Assembly: GCA_007449985.2 (NCBI GenBank)
Contig: VIIQ02000770.1
Location: 1 to 64,000, forward strand
DNA from: Desmodesmus armatus
Taxonomy: Eukaryota; Chlorophyta; Chlorophyceae; Sphaeropleales; Scenedesmaceae
DNA length: 64,000 nt
Direction: 5' to 3'
Under the pieces are notes generated by a model. That model had not been told where the DNA came from. It searched no databases and saw only the letters and a list, made by a program, of their open reading frames with translations. A program made the translations under genes and the position numbers. Below are positions 1 to 10,600 of the stretch, in pieces. Position 1 is the stretch's first letter, and the number at the start of each line of letters is the position of its first letter.

Positions 1-68
1 GGCCTTGCGTGTCGTCCGTGCATGATTTGTTGAATCTTACATTTGTCTTGCAAGTTTTTGTAAGTTAT

Positions 69-120
69 GTTTCGTTTTTGGTTTCGTTCGTTTTCGTTTC
101 GTTTCGTTCTCGTGTCTCGT
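69..120. repeat. TTCG-rich simple repeat
   Basis: Short degenerate run of TTCG/TTTCG units just upstream of the LINE ORF1. It could belong to the 5' UTR of the element or to flanking DNA; nothing in the sequence decides between these. Confidence 0.5.
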
Positions 121-431
121 CTACAGCACTTGAACTGTGAACCGAACTGGCAGCGACAGCTTGGCTAGCATTTAGCCTAGAACAGTTTAGTAAGTTATTA
201 AAGGGCTTAGCGTGGGCTCTGGGCAGCTGGGGGTCTGGCTGACCTACAAGCCTCGTAACGGCCATCATCAATGATGGTGCCACGTAGTCCGACAAAGCAG
301 CCCGGTGAGGGCTCGGCGGCACAGCCACGGGGCAGCACAGCTCCAAGGGCCTCAAAAACGGCGACAGCAGCAGGCATGGTGCAGAGGGAGCGAACGCAGG
401 GACCCACCCTGCAGCTGCAGCAGTTCACCCT

Positions 432-796
432 GTGACCACACGGGCCCGGGCTGCCAAAGCCAGCCAATCTGCGGCTGGTGCGGGCGCTCAGCAGACATCT
501 GACGTCCAGCTGCAGCGCTCTCAGGACCAGGGCAGGGCAGGACAGCAGCAGCAGCAGCAGCAAACCCTGCCAGGACAGCGGCCCCCAGGCTCAGCCAGCA
601 GTACTGGGTCCCAGGCCAGGGCTGCCGCTGGCAAGGCCGCCAGGATGGCAGTTCTGATGAACCCTCTCGAGCAGCAGCAGCAGCAGCAGCGACAGGGGCA
701 GCCTCGGGGCGGATCTAAGTCGCACCAGCAGCAATCACACACTGCCCGCACGCAGCAGCAGGATCAGCAGCAACCACAGCTCCCACCGCAGCAGTC

Positions 797-836
<40 letters not shown>

Positions 837-2216
837 CAACCAAGCAACGCAGCCCAGCAGCAGCAGGAGCAGCAGGAGGTGCCGCCGGAGCAGCAGCAGC
901 AAGAGGAAGGGTCCCCTCCCACAGACCCTACGCAGCCTCTACTCCCCTTGGACAGCTCCGCCTCCCCGGCTCAGCTATTGCAGCAGCTGCAGGAGCGATT
1001 CAAGGCTTTGGAGCAGCTTGGCCGCCAGGTGCAGGAGGGTCCCCAGGGTCAGGACCCTACAGTGCAGCAGTATCTGCAGGAGACGTCAGCTGTCAGCTTG
1101 CTGATGAGCGGCCTTATCCAGCGCAACATTACGATGTGTGCGATAGTGACAGGGGACACCCTGGCTCTTCAGGAAGACACTAGGGGTCTGCAGCAGCGAC
1201 TGCAGCGGCTTGAGCGGGCGGTAGCGCAGCGAAGCAGTGGGGGCAGCACGCCCGCTGATGCAGCCGCGGTGGCTGGGCTTGTCACCCAGGTGGAGCAGCT
1301 GGGTGCCACAACAGAGCAGCTGGGGGTGGCAGTGCGCGGGGTGCGTAACGACGCCAAGACAGCCCTGGGTTACCTGCAGAAGGCCGGCCTCCACAGCGGC
1401 GACTCTGCCCAGCAGCTGCAGGACGCCGCAGACAAGGGTGCGCAGGCCTTTATGCAGCAGGCGCAACTCAAGCGGGATGTGAAAGCCCTGCAGCGCACCA
1501 TCAAGGAGCTTCAGGAGGACCAGCAGCGGCTGCGTACTCAGCAAGCTGCCCAGGGTGCTGTCGGCGCTTGGGCGCCAGCTGGCTGGCACCCCGACCGGGT
1601 GGGTGAGGCCCTTGCTGCTGCTGGCACCATCAGCAAGGGCAGCATCCTGTCTGTGGCAGTTGTCTATGCTCCGAAGGGTCCGGGCGGCAGCTCAGGCGGG
1701 GCGGGCTCCGGGGCAGGGGTTGGCAGCAGCGGCGGCAGGGCACAACACAGTGCAGCTGGCGAGCAGCACAGGGGGAGCGGGGCAGCAGCAGCAGCGGCTG
1801 GAGGTGGTAGGCCAGGGGACCAGCCCCCTGGTGGGGCCTCTGGCCGGCGGCCCATGGCTCTGTACAAGATCCTGCTGAGGAGCAAGGAGCTTGAGTTCAC
1901 AGTGCTGGGTGGCCGCACCCGCACGAGCCTCGCCTACCAGCGCCAGCCGGTGTATGTGGAGAAGCTGCTCAATGAGGAGGAGAAAGCACAGCGGCGGGCC
2001 ATGACGCCCACAGCCAAGGATTTGAAGGCCCGGGGTGTCAGGGTGCGCTGGTCAGGGGCTGTTCTGGAAAAGGAGGTGCGGGGCCCTAGCGGGCGCTCGT
2101 ACTGGGAGCGGGTGCAGCTGGCACGGGAGCCCCGCTCCCCTAGGGGCGCAGGTGCAGCGGCAGCAGCAGCAGCGGCGGGGGATGAGTTTGCGGGCCTGGA
2201 TGCAGACGCGTATTGA
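432..2216 (+). CDS. LINE ORF1, polyQ coiled-coil RNA-binding-type protein
   Basis: Up to 594 codons. The open frame starts with GTG at 432; the first in-frame ATG is at 645 (residue 72), so the start is uncertain. The N-terminal third is Gln-rich with several CAG tracts. The middle (roughly residues 180-380) has heptad-like Leu/Gln segments such as LQERFKALEQLGRQVQ and LKRDVKALQRTIKELQ, expected to form coiled coils. After a Gly/Ser linker a compact basic segment (residues ~475-570) could be the nucleic-acid-binding part. Coiled-coil trimerisation plus RNA binding is the known role of L1-type ORF1 proteins; its use here is inferred from position and architecture. No zinc knuckle is visible. 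It overlaps ORF2 by four bases. Confidence 0.75.
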
Positions 2217-5200
2217 CCAGCCCTGATGCACAGGCCACTGATATCCAGCTTCTAGTGCAGAATGTGGGGGGTATGGCAGCAGCTAGAATTCCTAGTGCGG
2301 TGGAGCAGCACCTTGACTGTGATGTGTACGGGTTTGTTGAGACTATGTTGACGAGTGACACGGTGGGTGATGTAGAGGGCCTCTTGCCTGGGTATGATGT
2401 CTATCACTGTGTTAGGCCACGGCCTGCCCGTGGCAGGCCCCATGGGGGCGTGACAGTGTATGTCAGAAGGGATTCCCCTATCAGTCTGGGGGCTGGGCTT
2501 CGTGTTGCGAGTGACCCTGCAGCGGGGATCGTGTGGTTGGTGGTGCCGGCGTTCCGGTTCACAGTCGCAGTGTGTTACTTCAGCCCCCCCGGTTCAGCGG
2601 TGTATGCTTCAGGGGTGGTTGACCCTGACCCCTTGGCTGCTTTGTTTGCTGGGTTGCGTGAGGCTGAGGCCAGGGGGGACAAGCATCTGGTGCTGGGTGA
2701 TCTAAATGTCCGCCTGGGCACCCTCAGTTGTGACGTCCCGAGCAATATGGCAGTACCCCCCGGCCTCAGTGACCCCTCTGTGTTGCCCACAATACATCAC
2801 CTGCGCTGTGTCCCTCCTCAAAGGAGCTCTATGGACCTGTCGGTACCCAAACGGTCGCGAGCGGTGGAGTTCCTTGGGGGTTTGTTTGCTGTGTCTTCTG
2901 TTGTGCTCAATGGTAGGGCGCCGGGGGATCAGGATGGTGAGTTCACTTGTGTATCTAACCCACTGTCTGCTGGTTCTGTTGGCGCTAGTGTGGTAGACTT
3001 GGCGTGCGCTTCCACCTCCCTGTATGGCTTGGTGGAGTCTTTTCGGGTGCTGCCGTTCAAGCCGTCTGCCTCCAAAGATCACTGTGGCCTGTATGTGTCA
3101 ATCACTGATTTGCCAAGGCGTTGTTATGAGGTTCCGCGCAGGGGGAGGAGGGGCCGGGTGTATCGTCCGACTCCTGGCTCAGGGTACACTGGTGCTCTCT
3201 TGCGGCGCGAGGGCTTTTTTCATACCATGCTGCAAGCTTGGCAGTCTGGTGATGTCCCTGTTGAGGATGCTCTCCAGCAATTTACAGAACAGCTTATGTT
3301 GTGTGCTGGGGGGGACAGGAACGTCCAAGACCGGGGCGTGCAGCCTACGGGAAGGGACCAGCCCTGGTATGATGCAGAGTGTCGGCGCCTGTCGCGGGAG
3401 TTGGATGTGGCATGGGGTGCATGGCACGAGAGCCGAGGGATGGTCTATGGGGCTCACAATGGCTGCCCGGCTGCACGGCAGGCCCTTGAGGCTGCGCGCC
3501 GTGAGTACAAGCGCTGCTGTAAGCGCAAAAAGAGGGAGCATGAGATGCGGGTCCAGGTTGATATGTTGGAAACATATTTTGGCCACACCCAGAAGGATTA
3601 CTGGAGGGCCTTTTTTGGTGGACAGCCCCCGCAAACACCGCTGACAGATGTGGCAGCTTGGACAGGGTACTTTCGGGATCTTCTGGGGAGGGTACCTGAG
3701 CCTCAGTCCTTGGGCGCAGAGGAGGTGGCTCTCAAACACCAGTTGTATGCGGCAGCCCCTAGGGGTGCCCCAGCTGCCATGGCTGCGCTCAATGAGCCTG
3801 TCTCATATGCTGAGGTACAACAGTGTATGGCTCTGCCGACAGGCAAAGCCCCTGATTCACAGGGTCTGACGGGTGAGCTGTTGAGGCTGGCATGTGCTCC
3901 TGTCCGAGAGGGTGGCTCTGGGGGCGACGCAGCGCCTGCTTCCCCTGTTGTGGTCGAGTGTGCGCAGTGGTTGTTGCAGGCCATGCTCTCATGTGCATGT
4001 GTACCAGAGGTTATGCGCACCAGCAAGTTGGTTCCGGTGCCGAAGTCCCTTAGCCCTGCTGCCTTGGCGGTAAGGGACCAGTACAGAGGGATATCTGTGT
4101 CGCATGTATTCTCTCGCCTGTTGGAGCGTCTCATGAATCAGCGTTTTGAGCGGCTGGCATCCCTGCTCTCTCTTCGTGCCCCTACTCAGTGTGGTTTCAG
4201 GCCTGGGTATGGTACACTTGATGCACTCTTCACGCTCAACCACCTCATCAGTGTGGCCCGGCATCAGCGGCGGCGTTTGTATGTGGTGTTTGTTGATTTT
4301 AAGAAGGCTTTTGATACGGTGAGGCGAGACCTCTTGCTTGAGCGGTGTCGCGAATTGGGAGTGCATGGTCCCTTCATGGACATGCTGATCTCCATGTATG
4401 ACCGTGTTTGCTGTCAGGTGGCCGTTAATGGTGAGCTGGGTGAGGTTTTCACCACAGCCTCTGGCACCAAGCAGGGTAGCGAGCTTAGCCCTCTCTTGTT
4501 TGGCTTGTTCATAGAGCTCTTGCATTACATGTTCAGGCATAAGCTGCCAGGGGCAGGGCCGGTGCTTAGTGGGCTGCATGTGCCAGATGTCATGTATGCT
4601 GATGACGTTGGTCTCCTGAGCTTTGAGCAGGGCGAATTGCAGGAGCTTGTTGATGTGTTGAGTGTGTTCTGCCACCTGTTTGGGATGGAGGTGAATCTTG
4701 CCCCGCACAAGACTTGTGCCGTTTGTTTCCGCCAGCGGGGCATGAAGGTGCCGGCAGGGTTCCGTCTTGTGTATCGAGGGCGCGAGATTGCGCGGCAAAG
4801 TGAGTACGTCTATTTGGGTGTGCGCGTGCATGAGACCCGTGGGCTTCTGGGCGCCTCTGATGCTCTGGCGGTGTCTGGCAGCAAGGCAATGCATGCCATG
4901 CTGACCCGTTGTCGCCGCTCCTGTTTGACTCAGTTTGACATCAAGTGCAGAATGTTCGATATACTTGTTGAGCCAGTCCTTTCGTATGCATCTCACATAT
5001 GGGGACCCGCGATATTTGCTAAGCGCCTGCAGAACACGCCTTACGATACCCAGGCCGAGAAGGTACACACATCGTTCTTGCGCATCACGACTGGGTCTAT
5101 CAAAGGCATTGCCACTGATGTCGTGTACAGGGACATGCATCGTCGACCCATTATGTATCACTGGGTGGTGCTGGCTGCGCGATGGTGGACAAAGTTGTCT

Positions 5201-5980
5201 GATGCTCGTGACGATCAGCCGAGATCCCTGGCGGGGTGTGTGTGGCGTGAGGATGTAGCGCTTGCACTTGCAGGTTGTCGGGAGTGTTGGTCCTCTTGTT
5301 TCCTGCAAACTATGTGCTCGTTGCAGTTGCTTGCTGGTGACTGGCGGCAGCAGTCGCTTGACTGGGTGATGCAACAGAGGTGGGAGGAGTCTGCAGTGCA
5401 GGCCGCGCTGGCTGCCCTATTCAGGGCCCGGTGGCGAGGTCTCACCCAAGGTGACCCGCGTTCCGCCCCTTCTATCGGCATTCACAAGCTTACACATCAT
5501 GCATGGGTCTACCCGCTAGATCCTGGCTTCAATCCCTTCTCAAGGGACGATGCGCCTCCGCATATCAAGTTGTGCCTGCCCTTTGATGTAGCGCGTAACC
5601 TTGCCCAGTTGCGTATTGGTTCAGCCCACCTTGAAATAGAACAGGGCCGTAAGCGAAGGGTCTCTGTGCCCCGTGCTGACCGCCTGTGTCGATTGTGTTG
5701 TGGAGAGGATGCTACCCTGGCCCACCGCCAAGCTGTACTGGCAAGGACAAGAACTAGTCGTAATGTGGAAGACTTGAAGCACTTCCTGTTGGAGTGCCCT
5801 GTTTACGATGATTTGCGCGCCGCTTGCCCGGCCTTCCCCCTGTCTGATGCTGTGGTACTGGACGACCCTGAATGTGTGCGATCAGTGTTTCAACATGGAG
5901 AGCAGTCTGCGTTGGCATACACTCTGTACAAGATGAAAGTGCGCCGGGCGCGCCTTCTTGGGCTGACTTTGGGTATCTGA
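2213..5980 (+). CDS. LINE ORF2: endonuclease-reverse transcriptase
   Basis: 1255 codons. The N-terminus is an APE-type endonuclease: LLVQNVGGM (metal-binding Asn), GFVETM (Glu), HLVLGDLNVRLG and the terminal SKDHCGLYV Asp-His. The RT follows from about residue 600: GKAPDSQGLTGELL, YRGISVSHVFSRLLERLMNQ, FVDFKKAFDTVRRDLL (first Asp), SGTKQGSELSPLLFGL, and VMYADDVGLLS with the catalytic ADD. The C-terminus has CRLCC...HFLLEC, the Cys/His knuckle typical of LINEs, with an unusual insert between its halves. There is no RNase H. The frame opens just inside the end of ORF1; the nominal start at 2213 is TTG, and the first ATG (2273) lies after the essential Asn of the endonuclease, so translation must be coupled to ORF1 in some way. 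Confidence 0.92.
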   Translation: MTSPDAQATDIQLLVQNVGGMAAARIPSAVEQHLDCDVYGFVETMLTSDTVGDVEGLLPGYDVYHCVRPRPARGRPHGGVTVYVRRDSPISLGAGLRVASDPAAGIVWLVVPAFRFTVAVCYFSPPGSAVYASGVVDPDPLAALFAGLREAEARGDKHLVLGDLNVRLGTLSCDVPSNMAVPPGLSDPSVLPTIHHLRCVPPQRSSMDLSVPKRSRAVEFLGGLFAVSSVVLNGRAPGDQDGEFTCVSNPLSAGSVGASVVDLACASTSLYGLVESFRVLPFKPSASKDHCGLYVSITDLPRRCYEVPRRGRRGRVYRPTPGSGYTGALLRREGFFHTMLQAWQSGDVPVEDALQQFTEQLMLCAGGDRNVQDRGVQPTGRDQPWYDAECRRLSRELDVAWGAWHESRGMVYGAHNGCPAARQALEAARREYKRCCKRKKREHEMRVQVDMLETYFGHTQKDYWRAFFGGQPPQTPLTDVAAWTGYFRDLLGRVPEPQSLGAEEVALKHQLYAAAPRGAPAAMAALNEPVSYAEVQQCMALPTGKAPDSQGLTGELLRLACAPVREGGSGGDAAPASPVVVECAQWLLQAMLSCACVPEVMRTSKLVPVPKSLSPAALAVRDQYRGISVSHVFSRLLERLMNQRFERLASLLSLRAPTQCGFRPGYGTLDALFTLNHLISVARHQRRRLYVVFVDFKKAFDTVRRDLLLERCRELGVHGPFMDMLISMYDRVCCQVAVNGELGEVFTTASGTKQGSELSPLLFGLFIELLHYMFRHKLPGAGPVLSGLHVPDVMYADDVGLLSFEQGELQELVDVLSVFCHLFGMEVNLAPHKTCAVCFRQRGMKVPAGFRLVYRGREIARQSEYVYLGVRVHETRGLLGASDALAVSGSKAMHAMLTRCRRSCLTQFDIKCRMFDILVEPVLSYASHIWGPAIFAKRLQNTPYDTQAEKVHTSFLRITTGSIKGIATDVVYRDMHRRPIMYHWVVLAARWWTKLSDARDDQPRSLAGCVWREDVALALAGCRECWSSCFLQTMCSLQLLAGDWRQQSLDWVMQQRWEESAVQAALAALFRARWRGLTQGDPRSAPSIGIHKLTHHAWVYPLDPGFNPFSRDDAPPHIKLCLPFDVARNLAQLRIGSAHLEIEQGRKRRVSVPRADRLCRLCCGEDATLAHRQAVLARTRTSRNVEDLKHFLLECPVYDDLRAACPAFPLSDAVVLDDPECVRSVFQHGEQSALAYTLYKMKVRRARLLGLTLGI

Positions 5981-7580
5981 CCTGACAAGGGGTATTTCTT
6001 GGTGCTGCTGCATGCTGGATCCTAGCTGTTTGCTTCCCACTTCTGTACAAGGTTGTCGTGTTGCCTCAGGATGTCAATGAAGTCTCCTTTGCTGTCTTGC
6101 TTTGAATCAGGCTACTATCTGGTGTAGGTGGTGCAAACCACTGACGGGGATCGGGGTTTTTCCCCACCTTAGTGTTTCAACCGGTTCAACCCTGGCAGGC
6201 AATGCCATTGATGTGTGGCGAATGTGTCTGCGTGTAACATTTTCTTCCCCAATATGGCATGTCATGGAGTTGAAGATGGGCACCTCAGCAATCCCAGGTG
6301 TTGACATGTGTTCTCAGGTGTTGCGCTTGAGAATGCCTGGATTCCATAGCACATCAAGTTGCGGCTTGTTGCAGAATCACCGTGTTGCAGAAAGAGCACC
6401 ACCAGCGCATGATGGTTACATGTTGATGGCAAGTTACCAATAATTCTTGTGAAGTCCTACTTTGGTTTTGTTCTGAAGTAGGTTGCCGTATGTTCAGCCA
6501 CACGCACAAGCATAAGTTGTTATGACGCAGTCACAGTGTGTGGTCCTGACTGGCCAGATGTGTGCAGCATCTGATGATGCACTTGGGTTGCAAGGCTTCA
6601 GCCCTTCAACGTGAGCGGCTCACATTGAAGGAAATGAATAAAAGCACCCGATGCTTGGCAAGGGCCCTGGCCAATTGGTGTTTTGCATTGTCACAATGGT
6701 ATGCCTGTTTGAACATGGAATGCTGATGCAGTTGTGTTGTAGGCCTCCTGTGTAGCTGTGTGTGTCCCACAGGTCGTGTGCGTAGCTGTTTGCAGTTCCA
6801 TGGCCAGACGTTCTGGCTGCAGCAGTACAAGGCATACATCAATGCGGCTGGTGTGAAAGTCTGGTAGTGCTTCCCCACAACACTTCAAGTTGAGTGAAAA
6901 CTGAGGTGGAACACTCCTAGTGCATTATTGATGCCGTGAGGCTGTTTGAATAGAATTGGCTGCTTTTGCTGGTGTTGTGTGCAGCGTACTGGGAAGAAGA
7001 CGTACTAGGTCAACATGCGTGTGTGTGCACACTTCAATGTACATCAAAGAGCATGCGCACATTTAATGTCGCAATTCTGGTGGGTTTGGACAAACCTTGT
7101 CTGTCTTGGGTGAAATAAGACTGGAAAAACATTGGAAAGGCTGGCAAACAATGGTGCAAACTTGGTCAAGCACCAAGACGAGTCAGCAAACGAGCAACGG
7201 TACGGGCAACCGAAAAACCGGTTTTTCGACATGACGAGGGACATGCTCTCGCCTTCAAAGGAGAACCATGGACTGATTGGATTTATCTTCACGTCTGCTA
7301 GCGCACTCGCAACCCTCAAAACTTGAGTCGTCAAGTCATCAGGAAGAGGCCACGCGCCTCCACTATCCCACCCCTCCACTTGTAAATCCCAAACCGACGC
7401 ACCGCTAACCGTGGACACACCGTAAGTTTCTTTGAGTTATGTTGTAATTACAGTTAGGCCACACAGCATGTTGCATGTACACACATCATATGACTGCACC
7501 GATCTGCTTGCGTCGGGTTTGTCGAACTGCTCAGCTTACATGCCTGTTGGAATTCCGTATGTCGCAGGTCATCTTGAAAC
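5981..7580 (+). other. LINE 3' flank and upstream region of the matrix-protein gene
   Basis: No convincing gene. The first part is probably LINE 3' UTR; the end of the element is not visible. A GTAAGT at about 7422 and an AG at 7567 would fit a 5'-UTR intron of the gene starting at 7581. No clear TATA box was seen. Short ORFs on both strands near 7044-7420 lack recognisable domains. Confidence 0.4.
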
Positions 7581-7676
7581 ATGCGTTTAAGCATGTTGTT
7601 GCTTGTCGCGGTGCTGCTTGTCAGCCCTGCGGCAGCATCGTGGTGGGACGACCTTTCCTTCCGGAACAGGAACTCG
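7581..7676 (+). other. Signal-peptide exon of the matrix protein
   Basis: Thirty-two codons from ATG 7581 (a second in-frame ATG lies at 7593). A hydrophobic core [15 protein letters not shown] is followed by a polar SWWDD, with a likely cleavage after Ala-Ala-Ala. The donor GTAGGA follows at 7677. It ends in phase 0 and joins exon 7814-7855 ([14 protein letters not shown]), which completes the first Stig1-like motif across the next intron. Confidence 0.75.
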
Positions 7677-10600
7677 GTAGGAACCCTCAAAATGAAGATG
7701 TAGCACCTTGAGCTACGGCCATGTCGTGACGAGAGCCTGAATATTCCCAATTTGAGTATCCGAGGCTCAAGTATCGCACTGAGGCCGTGCACTTGCTTGC
7801 TTTTTTCATGCAGGTTTGCCCAGACAAACAAGTCAAGTGTTCTGGCGAGTGTAAGGTGCGGTTGAGTGCTGTCACTAGGAACGCCTGTTGAGTGAACACA
7901 AAGCAAATAGCTTGCCATGCACCGCTTGATATCGTTGCCATGGGACCACAGAGTGGCTCTGCTTCATGTCTGAACCATGTGATGCTTGTGATCTCCAGAC
8001 AATTTCAAGCAGGGTTGCAACCTGCCTTAGCCAAACCTCACTGCTGCCTGCTTGATGCTTCCCTCCCTGCAGGACCTCAACACTGACAAATCTCACTGCG
8101 GCGAATGTGGCAAGCGCTGCAACAATCCTTCCCTGACCTGCCGAAAGGGCAAGTGTGTGTGCCCCGCCGACAAGACCATGTGCAACAACGGCTGGTGCGA
8201 GGACCTGAAGAACGACAGGAGGCACTGTGGCCAGTGCGGCAAGCTGTGCAACCCCGGCTTTGACTGCATCAATGGCGTGTGTGGGGATGAGATCAAGTGC
8301 CCTGCGCGCCAGATCAAGTGTGATCACAAGTGTGTGGTGAGTACATGTGCATAGTAAAGAAGGCTGCAAGCCGCTGGAAGTGCCGCACTGTTGGCAACAT
8401 CACATTGTGGACTTGATGGTACCATGGTAACAACAATATACGGTACGGTACCTACGTCACCGAGTACGTTACGGTACCTACTGTCACCCCGGTACGGCAC
8501 GGCACCTACTGTGCCAGATAATTGCATGCACTACCGTATGAGTGACGCCATGTGGTGTGCACAACACGGGAGCCATACCAAAAATGCTGACAGGCTGTCA
8601 AGAATGCGATGCAGCATGCATGGCTGCGAAGTGCTGTGCACCCAGATGCTGTTGATCTGGATATCCTTGCAGGACTCCTGAATATATTGAATATATCGAC
8701 ATTGAGCTTTGGCACAAGGGCTGCCTTCAAAGCGGTTGTCTGATCATGTTTCAATGAGGCGCCATCATGGTATGCCTGCCTTAGTGTGCCTACTACGCAG
8801 GCCTGATGCTCAGCCTCTCTGAAATGCATACCCACACCCAGTATGGCCCTGGCTGATCTGCTGACATTACTGCTTAACCTCTGTCGCCCCATCACTCCCA
8901 CAGAACCCCTTCACCGACCAACACAACTGCGGGGGATGTGGCAAGCGCTGCGACAAGCCCGGCCAGTACTGCCAAAATGGCAAGTGTATGTGCCCCGCCG
9001 ACAAGACCATGTGCAACGGCTGGTGCGAGGACCTGAAGAAGGACAGGAGGCACTGTGGCCAGTGCGGCAAGCTGTGCACCCCCGGCTTCGACTGCATCAA
9101 TGGCGTGTGTGGGGACGAGATTCAGTGCCCCGCCCGCCAGATCAAGTGTGACCACAAGTGTGTGGTAAGTACAACCATGTAATGCCGCATTACATCTTGG
9201 CAAGAGGGTGGACGTCGCTGGCAGCTTGTCACTGGGTGTATGCAGATTCACCATCAATGCCTGAGGATTTGTGGGGTGCCACCTGTACATGCACCTGTAG
9301 TACATGTCACTCATACGGTGCGGTACCTGCTGTAGTGCCTGCATAAAGCCACTACAGTCTGCATGGCTTGTGCACAGCACAGTCGGCATGCCGGGACTGC
9401 CACCAAATCTTCACACCGTCAAATGGACTATGCGGCCTGCATGGCTGCAAATTGCTGTGTACCTAGATGCCGTCTGTTTTTAATTTGAAGTGGTGAACAG
9501 CCTTCAAAAAAACACCATGTATGCCTGCCTGCCTCCTGCCTCCTATGCAAAGGCCTCAGGCTGAGGTTCGAATGCATTCCCACATTCAGTGCATTGAGTG
9601 CTTGACCCTGAGTCAACAACTGCCACTGTTGCTCATCCTCTGCCGCCCCATCCTTCCTGCAGAACCCTTTCACCGACCAGAAGAACTGCGGTGGATGTGG
9701 CAAGCGCTGCGACAAGCCCGGTCAGTTCTGCCAAAACGGCAAGTGCATGTGCCCCGCTGACAAGACCATGTGCAGCAACGGCTGGTGCGAGGATCTGAAG
9801 CATGACAGGAGGCACTGTGGCCAGTGTGGCAAGCAGTGCAACCCCGGCTTCGGCTGCATCAATGGGGTGTGTGGGGACGAGATCCAGTGCCCCGCCCGCC
9901 AGATCAAGTGTGACCACAAGTGTGTGGTAAGTACAGCCATGTTAGGCCCTGACTCATTGAGGAGGGTGCAAGGCACTGCTGGCATATCACTGGGTGCAAG
10001 TAAATTCACCATCAATGTTTGAGCAACTTGTGCGGTGGTGCAGCTCATGCATACAGTATGGTATCTGCTGTTTTGCCTGTGTAAAGCCACTACAACATGC
10101 ATGTCTTGTGCCCAATATACATGCAGTATGCCGTACATGCCGCCAAGCTGTTCACTAAACAGAAGTTCTGTCAAAAAGACTATGCGGCATGCATCATGCC
10201 CATCGCTGTGTACCAAGATGCCTTCCATTTTTATTGGGATTGTTATGCACAGCTTTCAAAAAGCACCATGTAGGCCTGCTGGACTCCTACTAGGCAAATG
10301 CCTCAGGCTGAAGTTCAGATGCTTTCTCGTTATCAATGGTGAACAATGCTGGACTGATGAGGGGGGCCCGGCTTTTATAAGTGCCACTGCTGCACATTGC
10401 CTGCCACCCCGTCACTCTCGCAGAACCCCTTCACCGACCAGAAGAACTGTGGTGGATGCGGCAAGCGCTGCGACAAGCCCGGGCAGTCCTGCAGGAATGG
10501 CAAGTGCTTGTGCCCCGCTGGCCAGACCATGTGCAACGGCTGGTGCAAAGACCTGAAGAAAGACAGGGAGCACTGTGGCCAGTGCAACAATCTATGCACG

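Larger units (their letters stand above)
1..6000 (+). mobile_element. LINE-type non-LTR retrotransposon, two ORFs
   Basis: Two long ORFs overlap by four bases: a polyQ/coiled-coil ORF1 and an ORF2 with AP-endonuclease, reverse transcriptase and a C-terminal Cys/His knuckle. This is the L1-like layout. Both ORFs are uninterrupted, so the copy looks young and possibly active. Neither end is resolved: I see no clear target duplication or A-rich tail, so the outer limits given are approximate. The first ~430 bp are presumed 5' UTR and the 3' UTR runs an unknown distance past 5980. Confidence 0.8.

Noticed and set aside
3989..5374. 461-codon minus-strand ORF inside LINE ORF2
   Set aside because: It is antisense to the RT domain, has no recognisable motif and is a shadow of a strongly coding frame.
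7044..7418. 124-codon minus-strand ORF upstream of the matrix gene
   Set aside because: No motif, and it overlaps the probable promoter and 5' UTR of the plus-strand gene.
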